DNA of 64,000 nt from Bacteroidia bacterium (GTDB taxonomy: Bacteria; Bacteroidota; Bacteroidia; UKL13-3). The stretch covers positions 124,001-188,000 of the forward strand of contig JAIOYZ010000003.1 in NCBI GenBank assembly GCA_021740845.1. Reading direction: 5' to 3'. This document shows, piece after piece, positions 18,069 to 28,939 of this stretch (positions within the stretch are counted from its first letter, which is position 1; every line of letters starts with the position of its first letter). The notes below the pieces were generated by a model. That model made no database searches, was not told where the DNA came from, and saw nothing but the letters and a program-made list of their open reading frames with translations. The position numbers and the translations under genes are program-made.

Positions 18069-19205
18069 ATGAAAAAAATAATTAATGGTTTAGTCTTGAT
18101 CCTATTTGTAGGAGTTATTGCTAGCTGCGGAGGTGACGCTTTGCAAAAGAAAAAGGATAAATTGGAAAAATTGAAGACAAAGCAAGCCGAAATAATTTCT
18201 GAAATTAAAACCATGGAAGAAGAAATTTTGGCCTTGGGTGATACCTCATCTAATAAAAATGAAAGAATGAAATATGTAGTGGTTACTCAGATCCAACGTA
18301 CAAATTTCAATCACTATATCGATGTTCAAGGAAGAGTAGATGGAGATCAAAATACTACCATTAGTGCAAGGGCAATGGGGCCAGTGGTTAAGGTATATGT
18401 AAAAAGCGGAGCTTCTGTTAAAAAAGACCAAATTCTTGCTGAATTGGATGCTGAAATAGTTAGAAGACAAATTGATGATTTGAAGGTTAGTTTAAATTTT
18501 GCAACCGATGTTTTTAATAAACAAAAAGCATTGTGGGAAAAGCAAGTTGGTACAGAAATTCAGTATTTGAGTGCAAAAAATAACATGGAATCTCTGCAGC
18601 AAAAATTGGCTACTCTAAATGAAAATTTGGACATGTATAAAATTAAATCACCAATTAATGGAACGGTTGACGAAGTGTTTGTGAAAATTGGTCAGAATAT
18701 TGCTCCAGGTGTGCCATGTTTTAGAGTAGTTAATTTCAATAACCTTAAGGCAAAAGCAGATGTTGCAGAAACATATGCAAGCAAAATTCATGAAGGAAAT
18801 CAAACCAAATTATTGTTTCCTGATTTAAATAATAGAGAATTAAATTCTACAATTTCATTTACATCAAGGGTAATTAACCAACAAAATAGAACATTTACAA
18901 TTGAAGCATATTTGCCTGCAGAAAAGGATTTCTTTCCAAACATGATTTGCGTTTTTAAAGTTATGGATTACCAAGCAAAAAATGCGATTGTAGTTCCAGT
19001 AAACACAATCCAAAAAACAGATGGTATTGCACACCTTATTGTTGCAGAAATGAAAAATGGTCGTCAAGTAGCTATTAAGAAAGAAGTTGTTGTTGGTCAA
19101 ATTTATAATGATAAAGCAGAAATATTATCTGGGTTATCTGAGGGTGATCAACTAATTACTACTGGTTTCCAAGATTTAAACGACAATGAATTGGTTAAGT
19201 ATTAA
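18069..19205 (+). CDS. RND efflux periplasmic adaptor (HlyD/AcrA-like lipoprotein)
   Basis: 378 residues. Lipoprotein signal with lipobox IASC (Cys20), a coiled coil at residues 22-60, then biotinyl-lipoyl halves (VKVYVKSGASVKKDQILAEL and MYKIKSPINGTVDEVFVKIG) flanking an alpha-hairpin, a beta-barrel domain, and a membrane-proximal end (IVPVNTIQKTDG). It bridges the inner-membrane pump to TolC. It is the third gene of the operon, 33 nt before the pump gene. The extra charged coiled coil straight after the lipid anchor precedes the usual AcrA-type domains. Confidence 0.94.
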   Translation: MKKIINGLVLILFVGVIASCGGDALQKKKDKLEKLKTKQAEIISEIKTMEEEILALGDTSSNKNERMKYVVVTQIQRTNFNHYIDVQGRVDGDQNTTISARAMGPVVKVYVKSGASVKKDQILAELDAEIVRRQIDDLKVSLNFATDVFNKQKALWEKQVGTEIQYLSAKNNMESLQQKLATLNENLDMYKIKSPINGTVDEVFVKIGQNIAPGVPCFRVVNFNNLKAKADVAETYASKIHEGNQTKLLFPDLNNRELNSTISFTSRVINQQNRTFTIEAYLPAEKDFFPNMICVFKVMDYQAKNAIVVPVNTIQKTDGIAHLIVAEMKNGRQVAIKKEVVVGQIYNDKAEILSGLSEGDQLITTGFQDLNDNELVKY

Positions 19206-19238
19206 TTCTTTCTATTATTCCACTTAATCAAACTAGTT

Positions 19239-22200
19239 ATGTTAGATAAAATAAAAGAATTTAAACCATCGAGCTGGGCAATTAATAATAAAACCAGCGT
19301 ATATATTATGACCATCATAATAACCTTAGCAGGTTTGATGAGTTATAATAGTTTACCCAAAGAACAATTCCCAGAAGTAGTTTTTCCTCAAATTTTGGTT
19401 AATACAATTTATGCTGGAACTTCTCCAAAGGATATGGAAAATTTGGTAACTAAACACATTGAAAAACAAGTTAAATCAATCAATGGTGTAAAGCAAGTTA
19501 CCAGTTCTTCAATTCAAGATTTCTCGATGATCAATATTGAGTTTAATACTGATGTTGATGTACCGGTTGCAAAACAAAGGGTGAAAGATGCGGTAGATAA
19601 GGCAAAGAAAGATTTGCCAAATGATTTAACGCGTGAACCTGAAGTAATTGATATTGATGTTTCCCAAATGCCTATCATGAATGTGCATCTTTCTGGTGAT
19701 TATCCTTTGGATAAATTAAAAGATTATGCAGATAATATGAAAGATAGGATTGAAGGTCTTAAGGAAATAACCCGCTGTGATATTGTTGGTGCTTTAGATC
19801 GTGAAATCCAGATTGATGTAGACATGTACAAGATGCAGGTTGCAGATGTTACCATGAGAGATATTGAGAATGCTGTTAAATATGAAAACATGACTATCTC
19901 TGGAGGCCAAATTAAGATGGATGGCCTTAAGCGTAGTATTAATGTTATCGGACAATACACAGAGGCAAACAAAATAGGAGATATTATTATTAGATCAGGA
20001 AGTGGGGCTACAATTTACCTTAAAGACATTGCAACAATTACGGATGGTTTTAAGGAAAAAGAAAGCTATGCTCGATTGGATCACGAAAATGTAGTTACCT
20101 TAAATGTAATTAAGAAAAGTGGGCAAAACCTGATTGACGCTTCCGATAAGATTAAGGAGATTACTAAGGAAATGGAGGATGGTCAGTTGCCACAAGGGTT
20201 AAAAGTTACAATAACGGGCGACCAATCAGATAAAACCAAAGTAACCTTAGATGATTTGATTAATACAATCATTATTGGATTTATGTTGGTGACTTTAATT
20301 CTCATGTTTTTCATGGGAACTACCAATGCCATATTTGTGGCTATGTCTGTGCCTCTTTCCATGTTTGTTGCCTTCCTGATAATGCCAGTAATTGGCTTTA
20401 CACTAAATATGATTGTTTTATTTTCATTCTTATTGGCCTTAGGAATAGTAGTAGATGATGCAATTGTAGTGATTGAGAATACACATAGGATATATGATAA
20501 TGGTAAAGTCCCAATTGTAAAGGCGGCTAAACTTGCGGCGGGTGAAGTATTTATGCCGGTATTATCTGGTACATTAACAACACTTGCACCTTTTATTCCA
20601 TTAGCATTTTGGCAAGGCGTAATTGGTAAATTTATGTTCTTTTTACCAATAACGCTTATCGTAACCCTATTGGCCTCCCTAGTTGTTGCCTATATTATTA
20701 ACCCAGTTTTTGCGGTTGATTTTATGAAACCTCATCATTTGGGAGAAGAAAAAAGAAAAATCACAAAGGGATTCAAAATCACCTCCATTGTATTTGGCGT
20801 AATCATCCTATTATCCTACCTAGCAGGTAATTTTGGCTTAGGTAATTTGGTATTAACTTTATATGGTTTATACTGTTTGAACCGATTCGTTTTACATGAG
20901 TTAATTGAAAAGTTTCAACAAAAAACTTGGCCATCAATTCAAGAGAAATATAAGAAGTTATTGGTTTGGATTTTAGTAGGTAGCAGGCCAATTTGGATTA
21001 TTATTGGAACCATTGTATTGTTCTTTTTATCTATTGGAATAACTATGGTAAGAAGTCCAAAAGTGGTATTCTTTCCTCAAAGCGATCCTAATTTCGTTTT
21101 TACTTATATTTCTTTACCAATAGGAACAGATCAAGTATATACAGATTCCATTACTCACATTGTTGAGGATAAAATCTACCAAGTTGTTGGTGATACCAAT
21201 CCTATTGTTGAATCCGTAATTTCAAATGTTGCTGTTGGAGCAAGTAACCCACAAAGTTTTGATTTTAGTGTTAGTCCACATTTAGGTAAAGTAACAGTAG
21301 CATTTGTGCCATTTGGCGATAGAAAAGGAGCTTCAACGATTGAATATTTGGATAAAATCAGAGAGGCCGTTAAAGGGATTCCTGGGGCGGAAATTACAGT
21401 TGAACAAGAGCAAGGTGGACCACCAACTGGTAAACCAATTAATATTGAAATTACAGGAGATGAATTTGATCAATTGACTTTAATTTCAAAGGATTTAAAA
21501 AGATATTTAGATTCTTTAGGCATCCCAGGTATAGAGGAATTGAAATCTGATTTACAAACTAACAAACCAGAAATTGTTATTGAAGTAGATCGTGAAAGAG
21601 CAAATAGGGAAGGAATTTCAACTGCCGTAATTGGTAAGGAACTTCGAGATGCAATTTTTGGAGCTGAAGTTTCAAAATTCAAAGATGCTAATGATGATTA
21701 TCCAATTCAATTGCGTTATGCTTTTGACCAAAGAAATAATATCAATGCCTTAATGAATTTAAAAATCACCTATAGAGATATGAATATGGGTGGAATGATT
21801 CGCCAAATTCCATTATCATCTGTTGCTAAGTTAAGTTATGGCAATACATTTGGAGGTATTAAACGCAAGAATCAAAAGCGAATGGTTACTATTTCTTCAA
21901 ATGTACTTAGCGGATATAATGCAAATGAAATAGTAGGAAAAATTCAAAAAGCTGTAAAAAGATTCCCTTTGCCAAATGATATGATGGTTTCTATGACAGG
22001 TGAGCAGGAGAAACAGCAAGAAACTGGAGCATTTTTGGGCAATGCCATGCTAATTTCATTTGGGTTAATATTCTTGATTTTGGTTACTCAATTCAATTCT
22101 ATTTCGAAACCGTTAATTATTTTTGTGGAAATATTCTTTAGTATTATCGGGGTATTGTTGGGATTGTCTATTTTTAATATGTCGATTTCTATTGTAATGA

Positions 22201-22619
22201 CGGGAATCGGTGTGATTGCACTTGCTGGGATTGTGGTAAGAAATGGAATATTACTTGTTGAATTTACAGATCTGCTACTTGAAGAAGGTATGGAAATGAA
22301 GGAGGCAATTATAGAGGCAGGAAAAACTAGGATGACCCCAGTTATCTTAACAGCATCCGCAACAATTTTAGGCTTGATCCCATTGGCAATAGGATTAAAT
22401 ATTGATTTTGTTTCCCTATTTAGTGAGTTAAATCCTCATATTCACCTTGGTGGAGACAACGTAGCCTTTTGGGGACCTTTGAGCTGGACAATGATTTTTG
22501 GTTTAGGATTTGCAACTTTTTTAACTTTGATATTGGTACCAGTTATGTTACTTTTGTCGAATAGATTGAAGATAAAATTTGGAATTCCATTGGTTAAAAC
22601 CCATAAGGAATCAAATTAA
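19239..22619 (+). CDS. RND multidrug efflux permease (AcrB-like)
   Basis: 1126 residues, two tandem halves each with a large periplasmic loop and a TM block (first block from about residue 344, second from about 930). The TM4 proton-relay region reads ALGIVVDDAIVVIENTHR, matching the paired Asp residues of RND pumps, and the N-terminal half carries the usual PEVVFPQILV region. It exports lipophilic compounds or ions using the proton gradient, with the TolC and adaptor proteins upstream. It is slightly longer than typical AcrB because of an extra hydrophobic stretch around residues 505-580. The stop codon overlaps the beginning of the first 76-nt hairpin unit, which probably ends the operon. 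Confidence 0.95.
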   Translation: MLDKIKEFKPSSWAINNKTSVYIMTIIITLAGLMSYNSLPKEQFPEVVFPQILVNTIYAGTSPKDMENLVTKHIEKQVKSINGVKQVTSSSIQDFSMINIEFNTDVDVPVAKQRVKDAVDKAKKDLPNDLTREPEVIDIDVSQMPIMNVHLSGDYPLDKLKDYADNMKDRIEGLKEITRCDIVGALDREIQIDVDMYKMQVADVTMRDIENAVKYENMTISGGQIKMDGLKRSINVIGQYTEANKIGDIIIRSGSGATIYLKDIATITDGFKEKESYARLDHENVVTLNVIKKSGQNLIDASDKIKEITKEMEDGQLPQGLKVTITGDQSDKTKVTLDDLINTIIIGFMLVTLILMFFMGTTNAIFVAMSVPLSMFVAFLIMPVIGFTLNMIVLFSFLLALGIVVDDAIVVIENTHRIYDNGKVPIVKAAKLAAGEVFMPVLSGTLTTLAPFIPLAFWQGVIGKFMFFLPITLIVTLLASLVVAYIINPVFAVDFMKPHHLGEEKRKITKGFKITSIVFGVIILLSYLAGNFGLGNLVLTLYGLYCLNRFVLHELIEKFQQKTWPSIQEKYKKLLVWILVGSRPIWIIIGTIVLFFLSIGITMVRSPKVVFFPQSDPNFVFTYISLPIGTDQVYTDSITHIVEDKIYQVVGDTNPIVESVISNVAVGASNPQSFDFSVSPHLGKVTVAFVPFGDRKGASTIEYLDKIREAVKGIPGAEITVEQEQGGPPTGKPINIEITGDEFDQLTLISKDLKRYLDSLGIPGIEELKSDLQTNKPEIVIEVDRERANREGISTAVIGKELRDAIFGAEVSKFKDANDDYPIQLRYAFDQRNNINALMNLKITYRDMNMGGMIRQIPLSSVAKLSYGNTFGGIKRKNQKRMVTISSNVLSGYNANEIVGKIQKAVKRFPLPNDMMVSMTGEQEKQQETGAFLGNAMLISFGLIFLILVTQFNSISKPLIIFVEIFFSIIGVLLGLSIFNMSISIVMTGIGVIALAGIVVRNGILLVEFTDLLLEEGMEMKEAIIEAGKTRMTPVILTASATILGLIPLAIGLNIDFVSLFSELNPHIHLGGDNVAFWGPLSWTMIFGLGFATFLTLILVPVMLLLSNRLKIKFGIPLVKTHKESN

Positions 22620-22620
22620 A

Positions 22621-22696
22621 GATAATTGCATCTAGGGGTAGAGTGCAATTTGTTTCATAGGCTAAAGCGGGGTCTGGGCAACCGGCCCCGTTTTTT
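22621..22696 (+). ncRNA. 76-nt hairpin unit, copy 1 (putative sRNA or terminator module)
   Basis: Two hairpins. The first pairs AATTGCATCTA (22624-22634) with TAGA-G-TGCAATT (22639-22650) around GGGG, with one bulged G. A conserved 17-nt single-stranded linker follows (22651-22667). The second is CGGGG-T-CTGG, loop GCAA, CCGG, CCCCG (22668-22690), then six T. The unit starts right at the stop of the RND pump gene. Compared with copies 2 and 3 it differs in the tetraloop (GCAA for GTAA) and has a U-G pair where they have U-A, so structure is kept. Confidence 0.7.
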
Positions 22697-22798
22697 ACCA
22701 AATTATGAAGCTCTTTTTTTTGGATAGTTCTGAATTTGATATAAATTGCATGGCGAAAAAGAAATTTGTTAAGTGTTAATTAAACATTTAATCATAAA

Positions 22799-22874
22799 GG
22801 TAATTGCATCTAGGGGTAGAGTGCAATTTGTTTCATAGGCTAAAGCGGGGTCTGGGTAACCAGCCCCGTTTTTT
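22799..22874 (+). ncRNA. 76-nt hairpin unit, copy 2
   Basis: Three differences from copy 1 across 76 nt, with both hairpins, linker and T run intact (loop GTAA, stem CTGG/CCAG). Preceded by AATCATAAAG, shared with copy 3 but not copy 1. TTTG at 22765-22768 could be a -33 element, but no clear TAnnTTTG follows. Confidence 0.7.
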
Positions 22875-22947
22875 ACCACCCAATGTTCTTAAATTGATAA
22901 CCCATTTTGGGGATTGGTATTCCAAGTTATTGGTTTACAATCATAAA

Positions 22948-23024
22948 GATAATTGCATCTAGGGGTAGAGTGCAATTTGTTTCATAGGCTAAAGCGGGGT
23001 CTGGGTAACCAGCCCCGTTTTTTT
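22948..23024 (+). ncRNA. 76-nt hairpin unit, copy 3
   Basis: Differs from copy 2 at one position in the core and ends in seven T. Same AATCATAAAG lead-in as copy 2. The spacing between units (178 and 149 nt) is irregular and the spacers are unrelated, so the units, not the spacers, are conserved. A partial GGTTCAAAC motif lies just downstream at 23053. Confidence 0.7.
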
Positions 23025-23143
23025 ATGCCTTTTTTAGTGCCAAACAAATATTGGTTCAAACAGAATTTTTCTTAAGTTTTTTAGGAATAAACTCCGACAT
23101 TGAGATTGCTCATATTAATTAGGGGATTACCTAAATTTTGGGT

Positions 23144-23151
23144 TAACTTTG
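23144..23151 (+). promoter_or_regulatory. -7 element upstream of the ABC-F gene
   Basis: TAACTTTG matches TAnnTTTG, 23 nt before the ATG; no clear -33 element is seen at the usual distance. Confidence 0.5.
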
Positions 23152-23174
23152 CAGCCCTTTTTTACTAATAATAA

Positions 23175-24794
<1,620 letters not shown>

Positions 24795-24812
24795 AAATAA
24801 ATGAAATCCAAT

Positions 24813-24850
24813 AAAAAGCCTACTTAAAATGAAAATAAGTAGGCTTTTTT
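24813..24850. terminator. Bidirectional terminator after the ABC-F gene
   Basis: Perfect 14-bp stem AAAAAGCCTACTTA (24813-24826) with TAAGTAGGCTTTTT (24836-24849), nine-nt loop, A run on the left and T run on the right. Confidence 0.9.
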
Positions 24851-24865
24851 TATTTCTTAACGTTT

Positions 24866-24975
24866 AAAAGAACCAAAGGCCGCTTGCGCGGCCCCGGTCC
24901 AACCTTTACTCAAGCTACAGGAAACCTGCAGCAAGATCTTTGGAGGGAGGGGCTTTAGGCTTCAGCAGGGTGTTT
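24866..24975 (-). ncRNA. Putative GC-rich structured RNA
   Basis: This intergenic stretch is strikingly richer in G and C than its surroundings. On the minus strand it can fold GCTGCAGG-TTT-CCTGTAGC (24932-24914) with a G-U pair that would be an A-C mismatch on the plus strand, and ends in GGCCGC-GCAA-GCGGCC (24893-24878) followed by TTTGGTTCTTTT, like an intrinsic terminator with a GNRA loop. A wider pairing of TCCAA with TTGGA and of GCCCC with GGGGC (24953-24949 with 24895-24891) closes the central hairpin and competes with the terminal stem. It may be an independent RNA or the 3' part of the transcript carrying the small ORF upstream. I do not recognise the family. Confidence 0.5.
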
Positions 24976-24977
24976 AA

Positions 24978-25058
24978 CTAACTTCCCCAAAATTGGATTA
25001 ATACCAATATTAGAGTAATCATCACAAATGACATTAGGGCTATTCTTTTCGCTTTCAT
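24978..25058 (-). CDS. 26-residue membrane peptide ORF (hypothetical)
   Basis: Reads MKAKRIALMSFVMITLILV and ends IQFWGS: a basic N-terminus and one hydrophobic helix, as in many small membrane proteins. It lies 85 nt downstream of the LytTR gene on the same strand and immediately before the GC-rich structured RNA. No Shine-Dalgarno is seen, which is normal here. At 26 codons chance occurrence cannot be excluded; only conservation would prove it. Confidence 0.35.
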   Translation of the reverse strand: MKAKRIALMSFVMITLILVLIQFWGS

Positions 25059-25143
25059 GGGCTCAACAAAGATTAGCAAAAAATCCTAATGGTTCATTTG
25101 AAACAAATAACTGGTAGGTTTGGTTGTTTATTTGGTATGATTT

Positions 25144-25920
25144 TCAAATAATACTGGCAAATTTGTCAAGAGCTTTTTGAAAAATTTCCTTTTTTCTTCT
25201 AGAAATTTCCACCTCTGTCCCATCTACCATAACCACCAATCCTCCTTCTCCTTTAATATATTTTTTTATGTATTTGAGGTTGATCAAATGTGAATGATGA
25301 ACTCTACAAAATCCATAGTCTATTAACAATTCGTCGTATTCTTTAAGGGTTTTAGATACCAAAATTGATTTTTCTTCATTTTTCAAGTGAAACCTAGTAT
25401 AGTTAGCATCACTTTCACAACGAATTATTTCTTCAATTGGAACAAATAGAGCCCCCTCGAATGTTGGCAAAGATAATTTATAATTTTGTTTATTAATCGA
25501 TTTTAAATTTTCTAATAAATTATTTATTTGGAGTTGCGGTTGATGTTCTGATTTTTGCCTTTTTTCAATAGTTCTATCGATGGCATGGTTAAGTTCATCG
25601 CTATCAATTGGCTTAAGTAAATAATCAATTGCACTAAATTTAATTGCTTTAATAGCATAAGAATCGTAAGCAGTAGTGAAAATCACATCGAAAGTCCTTT
25701 CAGGAAGTTCTGCAAGTAAATCGAAGCCATTTTTAAATGGCATTTCTATGTCTAGGAGAACTAAATCAGGGGGAGTTTTTTTTATCAAAGCAACAGCATC
25801 ATCTACATTAGGGGCTTCCCCAATTAATTCTGTGGTTTTGATTTGGGTTAAAAGTGCTTTAAGCGCATTTCTTCCTCTAGACTCGTCTTCAACAATTATA
25901 ACACGTAATTTATTAGCCAT
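25144..25920 (-). CDS. LytTR-family response regulator
   Basis: 258 residues. Receiver domain (residues 5-120): acidic pair EDE at 11-13, phospho-acceptor Asp in DLVLLDIEMPFKNG near residue 57, switch Thr in TTAYDSYAIKA and Lys in LLKPID. C-terminal LytTR DNA-binding domain: LPTFEGALFVPIEEIIRCESDANYT, then HHSHLINLKYIKKYIKG. It should be phosphorylated by the sensor encoded directly upstream, whose last 8 nt overlap its start, so the two are translationally coupled. Targets are unknown. Confidence 0.94.
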   Translation of the reverse strand: MANKLRVIIVEDESRGRNALKALLTQIKTTELIGEAPNVDDAVALIKKTPPDLVLLDIEMPFKNGFDLLAELPERTFDVIFTTAYDSYAIKAIKFSAIDYLLKPIDSDELNHAIDRTIEKRQKSEHQPQLQINNLLENLKSINKQNYKLSLPTFEGALFVPIEEIIRCESDANYTRFHLKNEEKSILVSKTLKEYDELLIDYGFCRVHHSHLINLKYIKKYIKGEGGLVVMVDGTEVEISRRKKEIFQKALDKFASII

Positions 25921-28915
25921 TCAATGTTGGAATTTGCATGATTACCTTTGTACCGCAAGCTACATTATTTTCATCAAATTTATCTACAATTGAAATTTTT
26001 GGTTTGGATCCAAATAGTTTTTGTAAAGATTGGATTCTATCATCTGAAATTTTAGAGGCTTTGGATTGGTGTAGTGATCTTTTATTCTTCTTTATTTCCA
26101 TAGCCACTGCCCTGCCTACTCCATTATCTTCAATCTCTACTTTAATCATTTGGTCATTAATTTTTTGCATTTTAATGGACAAGGTTTTTTTACCTGTTTT
26201 ATATTGTAAACCATGCCAAATTGCATTTTCAATATGTGGCTGGATTAATAGTGTTGGTATAAGTGATTCGCGGTCAATTTCTGGATCGATTTCAAACGAG
26301 TAGTCAAAGGAATTATTCATCCTTAATGCTTCCAATTCTGTATATAATTTAAGAAACTCTATTTTAGAAAAGATTGTAACGAAAGTTTGTTCTGAAATAT
26401 CTAGAATTAGACGAATTAATCGAGCGAATTTGCTTAAGTATTTAGCTGCTAAATTACCTTCATTGTTTAACACAAAATCTTGAATGGAATTAAGAGAATT
26501 GAATATGAAATGTGGATTCATTTGAGCTCTTAATGCTTTTAATTCCAATTCTGCTATCATCCTACTTTGTTTTCCATTTTCTTGTTCTTCCTTTATGGCA
26601 TTTTGAATTCTATTATAAATAAAGAAAGCAACAGAAGCCGCACATAGGATAATTAATAATAATCTAAACCAAGTTTGCTGATAGTAGGTTGGCACCACAG
26701 TGAAATATACCCTGCCTTCTTTACTACTTAATTTACCATCTGGGTTTTTTGCTTTTACCTTAAATATATAGTCTCCTTGAGGCAATTGTCCAAAACTGGC
26801 AAATCTCCTATCGCCAATTTCTGTCCAATCTTTTTGTAGGCCTTCAAGTTGGTAATAATAGGTGTGATTTCCTTTTAGGTAAAAATCCAGGGCAGCAAAA
26901 TCAAAAGAGATATAATTTTTTGAAATTGGAACTTGATAATAATCTGCATAGGGTACTTTTTGATTAAATATGGAAAGACCTTTTATTACAATATTGCAAT
27001 CGTTTGTATCATTTTTGATCTTTTTTGGATCAAAATAATTAATGCCATTTATGCCACCTAAGTATATTATTCCATTAGATGTTATTTTTGATGCTGATTC
27101 AATAAATTCACTTCCTTGAAGTCCATCATGTAAATCATAATTTTTTACTTCAAAAGTTTTAGTATTAATGGCAGCAATACCTTTATTAGTAGAAACCCAG
27201 CATTGGCTTTCGTCCTGACTTAAAGTTACTGTATAAATTTGACCATTTGCTAAGCCATTAGATTTAGTAATGGAGGTTGTTTTTCCATTTGGAGAAATTA
27301 TAAATAATCCTTCTCCTGCAGTGCCAACATAAATGTTTTTTTGCCGGTCAATTTTCACCGTGCTTACCATGGGTTGTTTGGGGTTTTCAGAAAGTTTAAT
27401 CCAGGTAATATCTTTAGTTTTTTTATTGAATAAATACAATCCTTTCATGGTGGAGACAAACAATTCATTTTCATTTTTTTTGCATACGCTTCTAATGTTT
27501 TCTGAACCAAATTTAGAATTGCCTATTCCATAATATTCAATTGTTTGGCCAGATTTTCTGTCAAATAAGAACAAGCCATCGTCGCCACCCATCCAATAGG
27601 TTTGTTCTCCTTCTGGTAAAATGAATTTGATATCACTTTCAAAATTTTTCACATCATTTTTTGTGCTTACAAATCCAACCTTATCATCAAAATAAGAATA
27701 ACTATAAAGACCTTTTTCGGTGCCAATTAAATATGAATTCGGGTTATTCAATTCCTTTAAAATGCAATTTCCTATTATTCCGGTTTGAACCCATTTAGTA
27801 ATTTCTTTTGTGGATGGGTTGTAAATGCCTAAATACCCTGTGCTGTTTTGAAAAATGATATGACCATCATTGGCTTCTTCAAATGAAATTATTTCTTTAC
27901 ATAAATTGTATTTAGCAGAAACTAAAGGTGAAACCAAATTAAATTTATGTCTATTTGGATTGAATAAATTTAAGCCACCTAACTTGGTACCAACCCATAA
28001 ATTTCCTTGTTTATCTTTTAATAATGCTGTTATATAAGATTGCGAAAGAGAATAATAATTATCTTCTTGATGTGTTAATATTTTGGAACTCCCATTGGTT
28101 TCAATACAAATCAAACCGGTAGTTGTACCTAAAAAGAACTTGTTCTTATACAATATGAAAGATGACCCATTTAAATTGTAAGGCATCGAAAAAGATTTCT
28201 TTATTTGAACTTCACCATTTTCGATATTACCATGGTGGAAAAAACCATCGCCCTCAATCCAAGATAATTTGTTTTCGCTTTCTACTGCAAAATGTCTGAT
28301 AAACGAATTGGCATAATATTTTAATTTAATAAGTTTATTGTTGAAAGGGAAATAGTAGTAAAATGCATCTACACTACTAATAAGTAGCTTTCCATTATTA
28401 ATTTTCTTAATACAAGTTATGGGTTCATGAATGCCAATATTTTCAATTTTTTTTGAAGAAAAATCATATTTCCATAGGCCATTTTCACTAGTGATTAGAA
28501 TGCTTCCTTCGTTTGCAAAAAGTGACTTAGGTGATTTAATTAGATTGTTATTTATTGAGATTTTTTTTCTACCAAGGTTTTTAGTGTCAATAAGACTAAT
28601 GTGATCAGAGTACATTACTGCCAAGAAGTTTGAATTTCCATTTATAGAACGCACGTAATTATTTATTTCAGATTCTTGACCAGAATCGTCCATTGGTTCA
28701 AATGTATATCCATCGTAGCGAACTAGGCCATTTTCTGTTCCAATCCAAATATATGACTCCCTATCTTGGTATAAAGCGGTAATGCTAATTTGGTTTAAAC
28801 CATTTTGTTCATCTAATCGTTCAAATGCAATATTCTGCGCATGAATTGTAGCTCCAAGGCAAATAAATAAGAATAGAAGAAGTATTTTTGAACGCAAGAT
28901 TAAATAAATTAGCAA
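25913..28915 (-). CDS. Propeller-type sensor histidine kinase (LytS-like)
   Basis: 1000 residues. Signal peptide, then about 600 residues of two-component-regulator beta-propeller repeats (for example YIWIGTENGLVRYDGY, NLWVGTKLGGLNLF), a Y_Y_Y domain (KNYISFDFAALDFY; KDWTEIGDRRFASF), a transmembrane helix, and a His_kinase domain with H-box MNPHFIFNSLNSIQDF and ATPase box IEDNGVGR. The periplasmic propeller senses a ligand, often a glycan in Bacteroidota; here it is unknown. No ATG precedes the signal peptide: initiation must be at TTG, either 28915 or 28897. Only 24-42 nt separate it from the divergent prmA start. It overlaps the LytTR regulator gene by 8 nt. Confidence 0.93.
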   Translation of the reverse strand: MLIYLILRSKILLLFLFICLGATIHAQNIAFERLDEQNGLNQISITALYQDRESYIWIGTENGLVRYDGYTFEPMDDSGQESEINNYVRSINGNSNFLAVMYSDHISLIDTKNLGRKKISINNNLIKSPKSLFANEGSILITSENGLWKYDFSSKKIENIGIHEPITCIKKINNGKLLISSVDAFYYYFPFNNKLIKLKYYANSFIRHFAVESENKLSWIEGDGFFHHGNIENGEVQIKKSFSMPYNLNGSSFILYKNKFFLGTTTGLICIETNGSSKILTHQEDNYYSLSQSYITALLKDKQGNLWVGTKLGGLNLFNPNRHKFNLVSPLVSAKYNLCKEIISFEEANDGHIIFQNSTGYLGIYNPSTKEITKWVQTGIIGNCILKELNNPNSYLIGTEKGLYSYSYFDDKVGFVSTKNDVKNFESDIKFILPEGEQTYWMGGDDGLFLFDRKSGQTIEYYGIGNSKFGSENIRSVCKKNENELFVSTMKGLYLFNKKTKDITWIKLSENPKQPMVSTVKIDRQKNIYVGTAGEGLFIISPNGKTTSITKSNGLANGQIYTVTLSQDESQCWVSTNKGIAAINTKTFEVKNYDLHDGLQGSEFIESASKITSNGIIYLGGINGINYFDPKKIKNDTNDCNIVIKGLSIFNQKVPYADYYQVPISKNYISFDFAALDFYLKGNHTYYYQLEGLQKDWTEIGDRRFASFGQLPQGDYIFKVKAKNPDGKLSSKEGRVYFTVVPTYYQQTWFRLLLIILCAASVAFFIYNRIQNAIKEEQENGKQSRMIAELELKALRAQMNPHFIFNSLNSIQDFVLNNEGNLAAKYLSKFARLIRLILDISEQTFVTIFSKIEFLKLYTELEALRMNNSFDYSFEIDPEIDRESLIPTLLIQPHIENAIWHGLQYKTGKKTLSIKMQKINDQMIKVEIEDNGVGRAVAMEIKKNKRSLHQSKASKISDDRIQSLQKLFGSKPKISIVDKFDENNVACGTKVIMQIPTLNG

Positions 28916-28939
28916 ACCAAATTAAGAATTAAATTGTCA

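Noticed and set aside
22739-22756. A fourth, degenerate copy of the 76-nt unit (AAATTGCATGG)
   Set aside because: Only about ten bases resemble the unit start; no hairpin or linker follows, so chance is enough.
22621-23024. CRISPR array from the three direct repeats
   Set aside because: Only three units, 76 nt long, with spacers of unequal length (102 and 73 nt), no cas genes and each unit ending in a terminator-like hairpin.
24866-24975. Signal recognition particle RNA, tmRNA or RNase P RNA in the GC-rich segment
   Set aside because: The conserved SRP domain IV sequence, the tmRNA tag and tRNA-like ends, and the RNase P core motifs are all absent on both strands.
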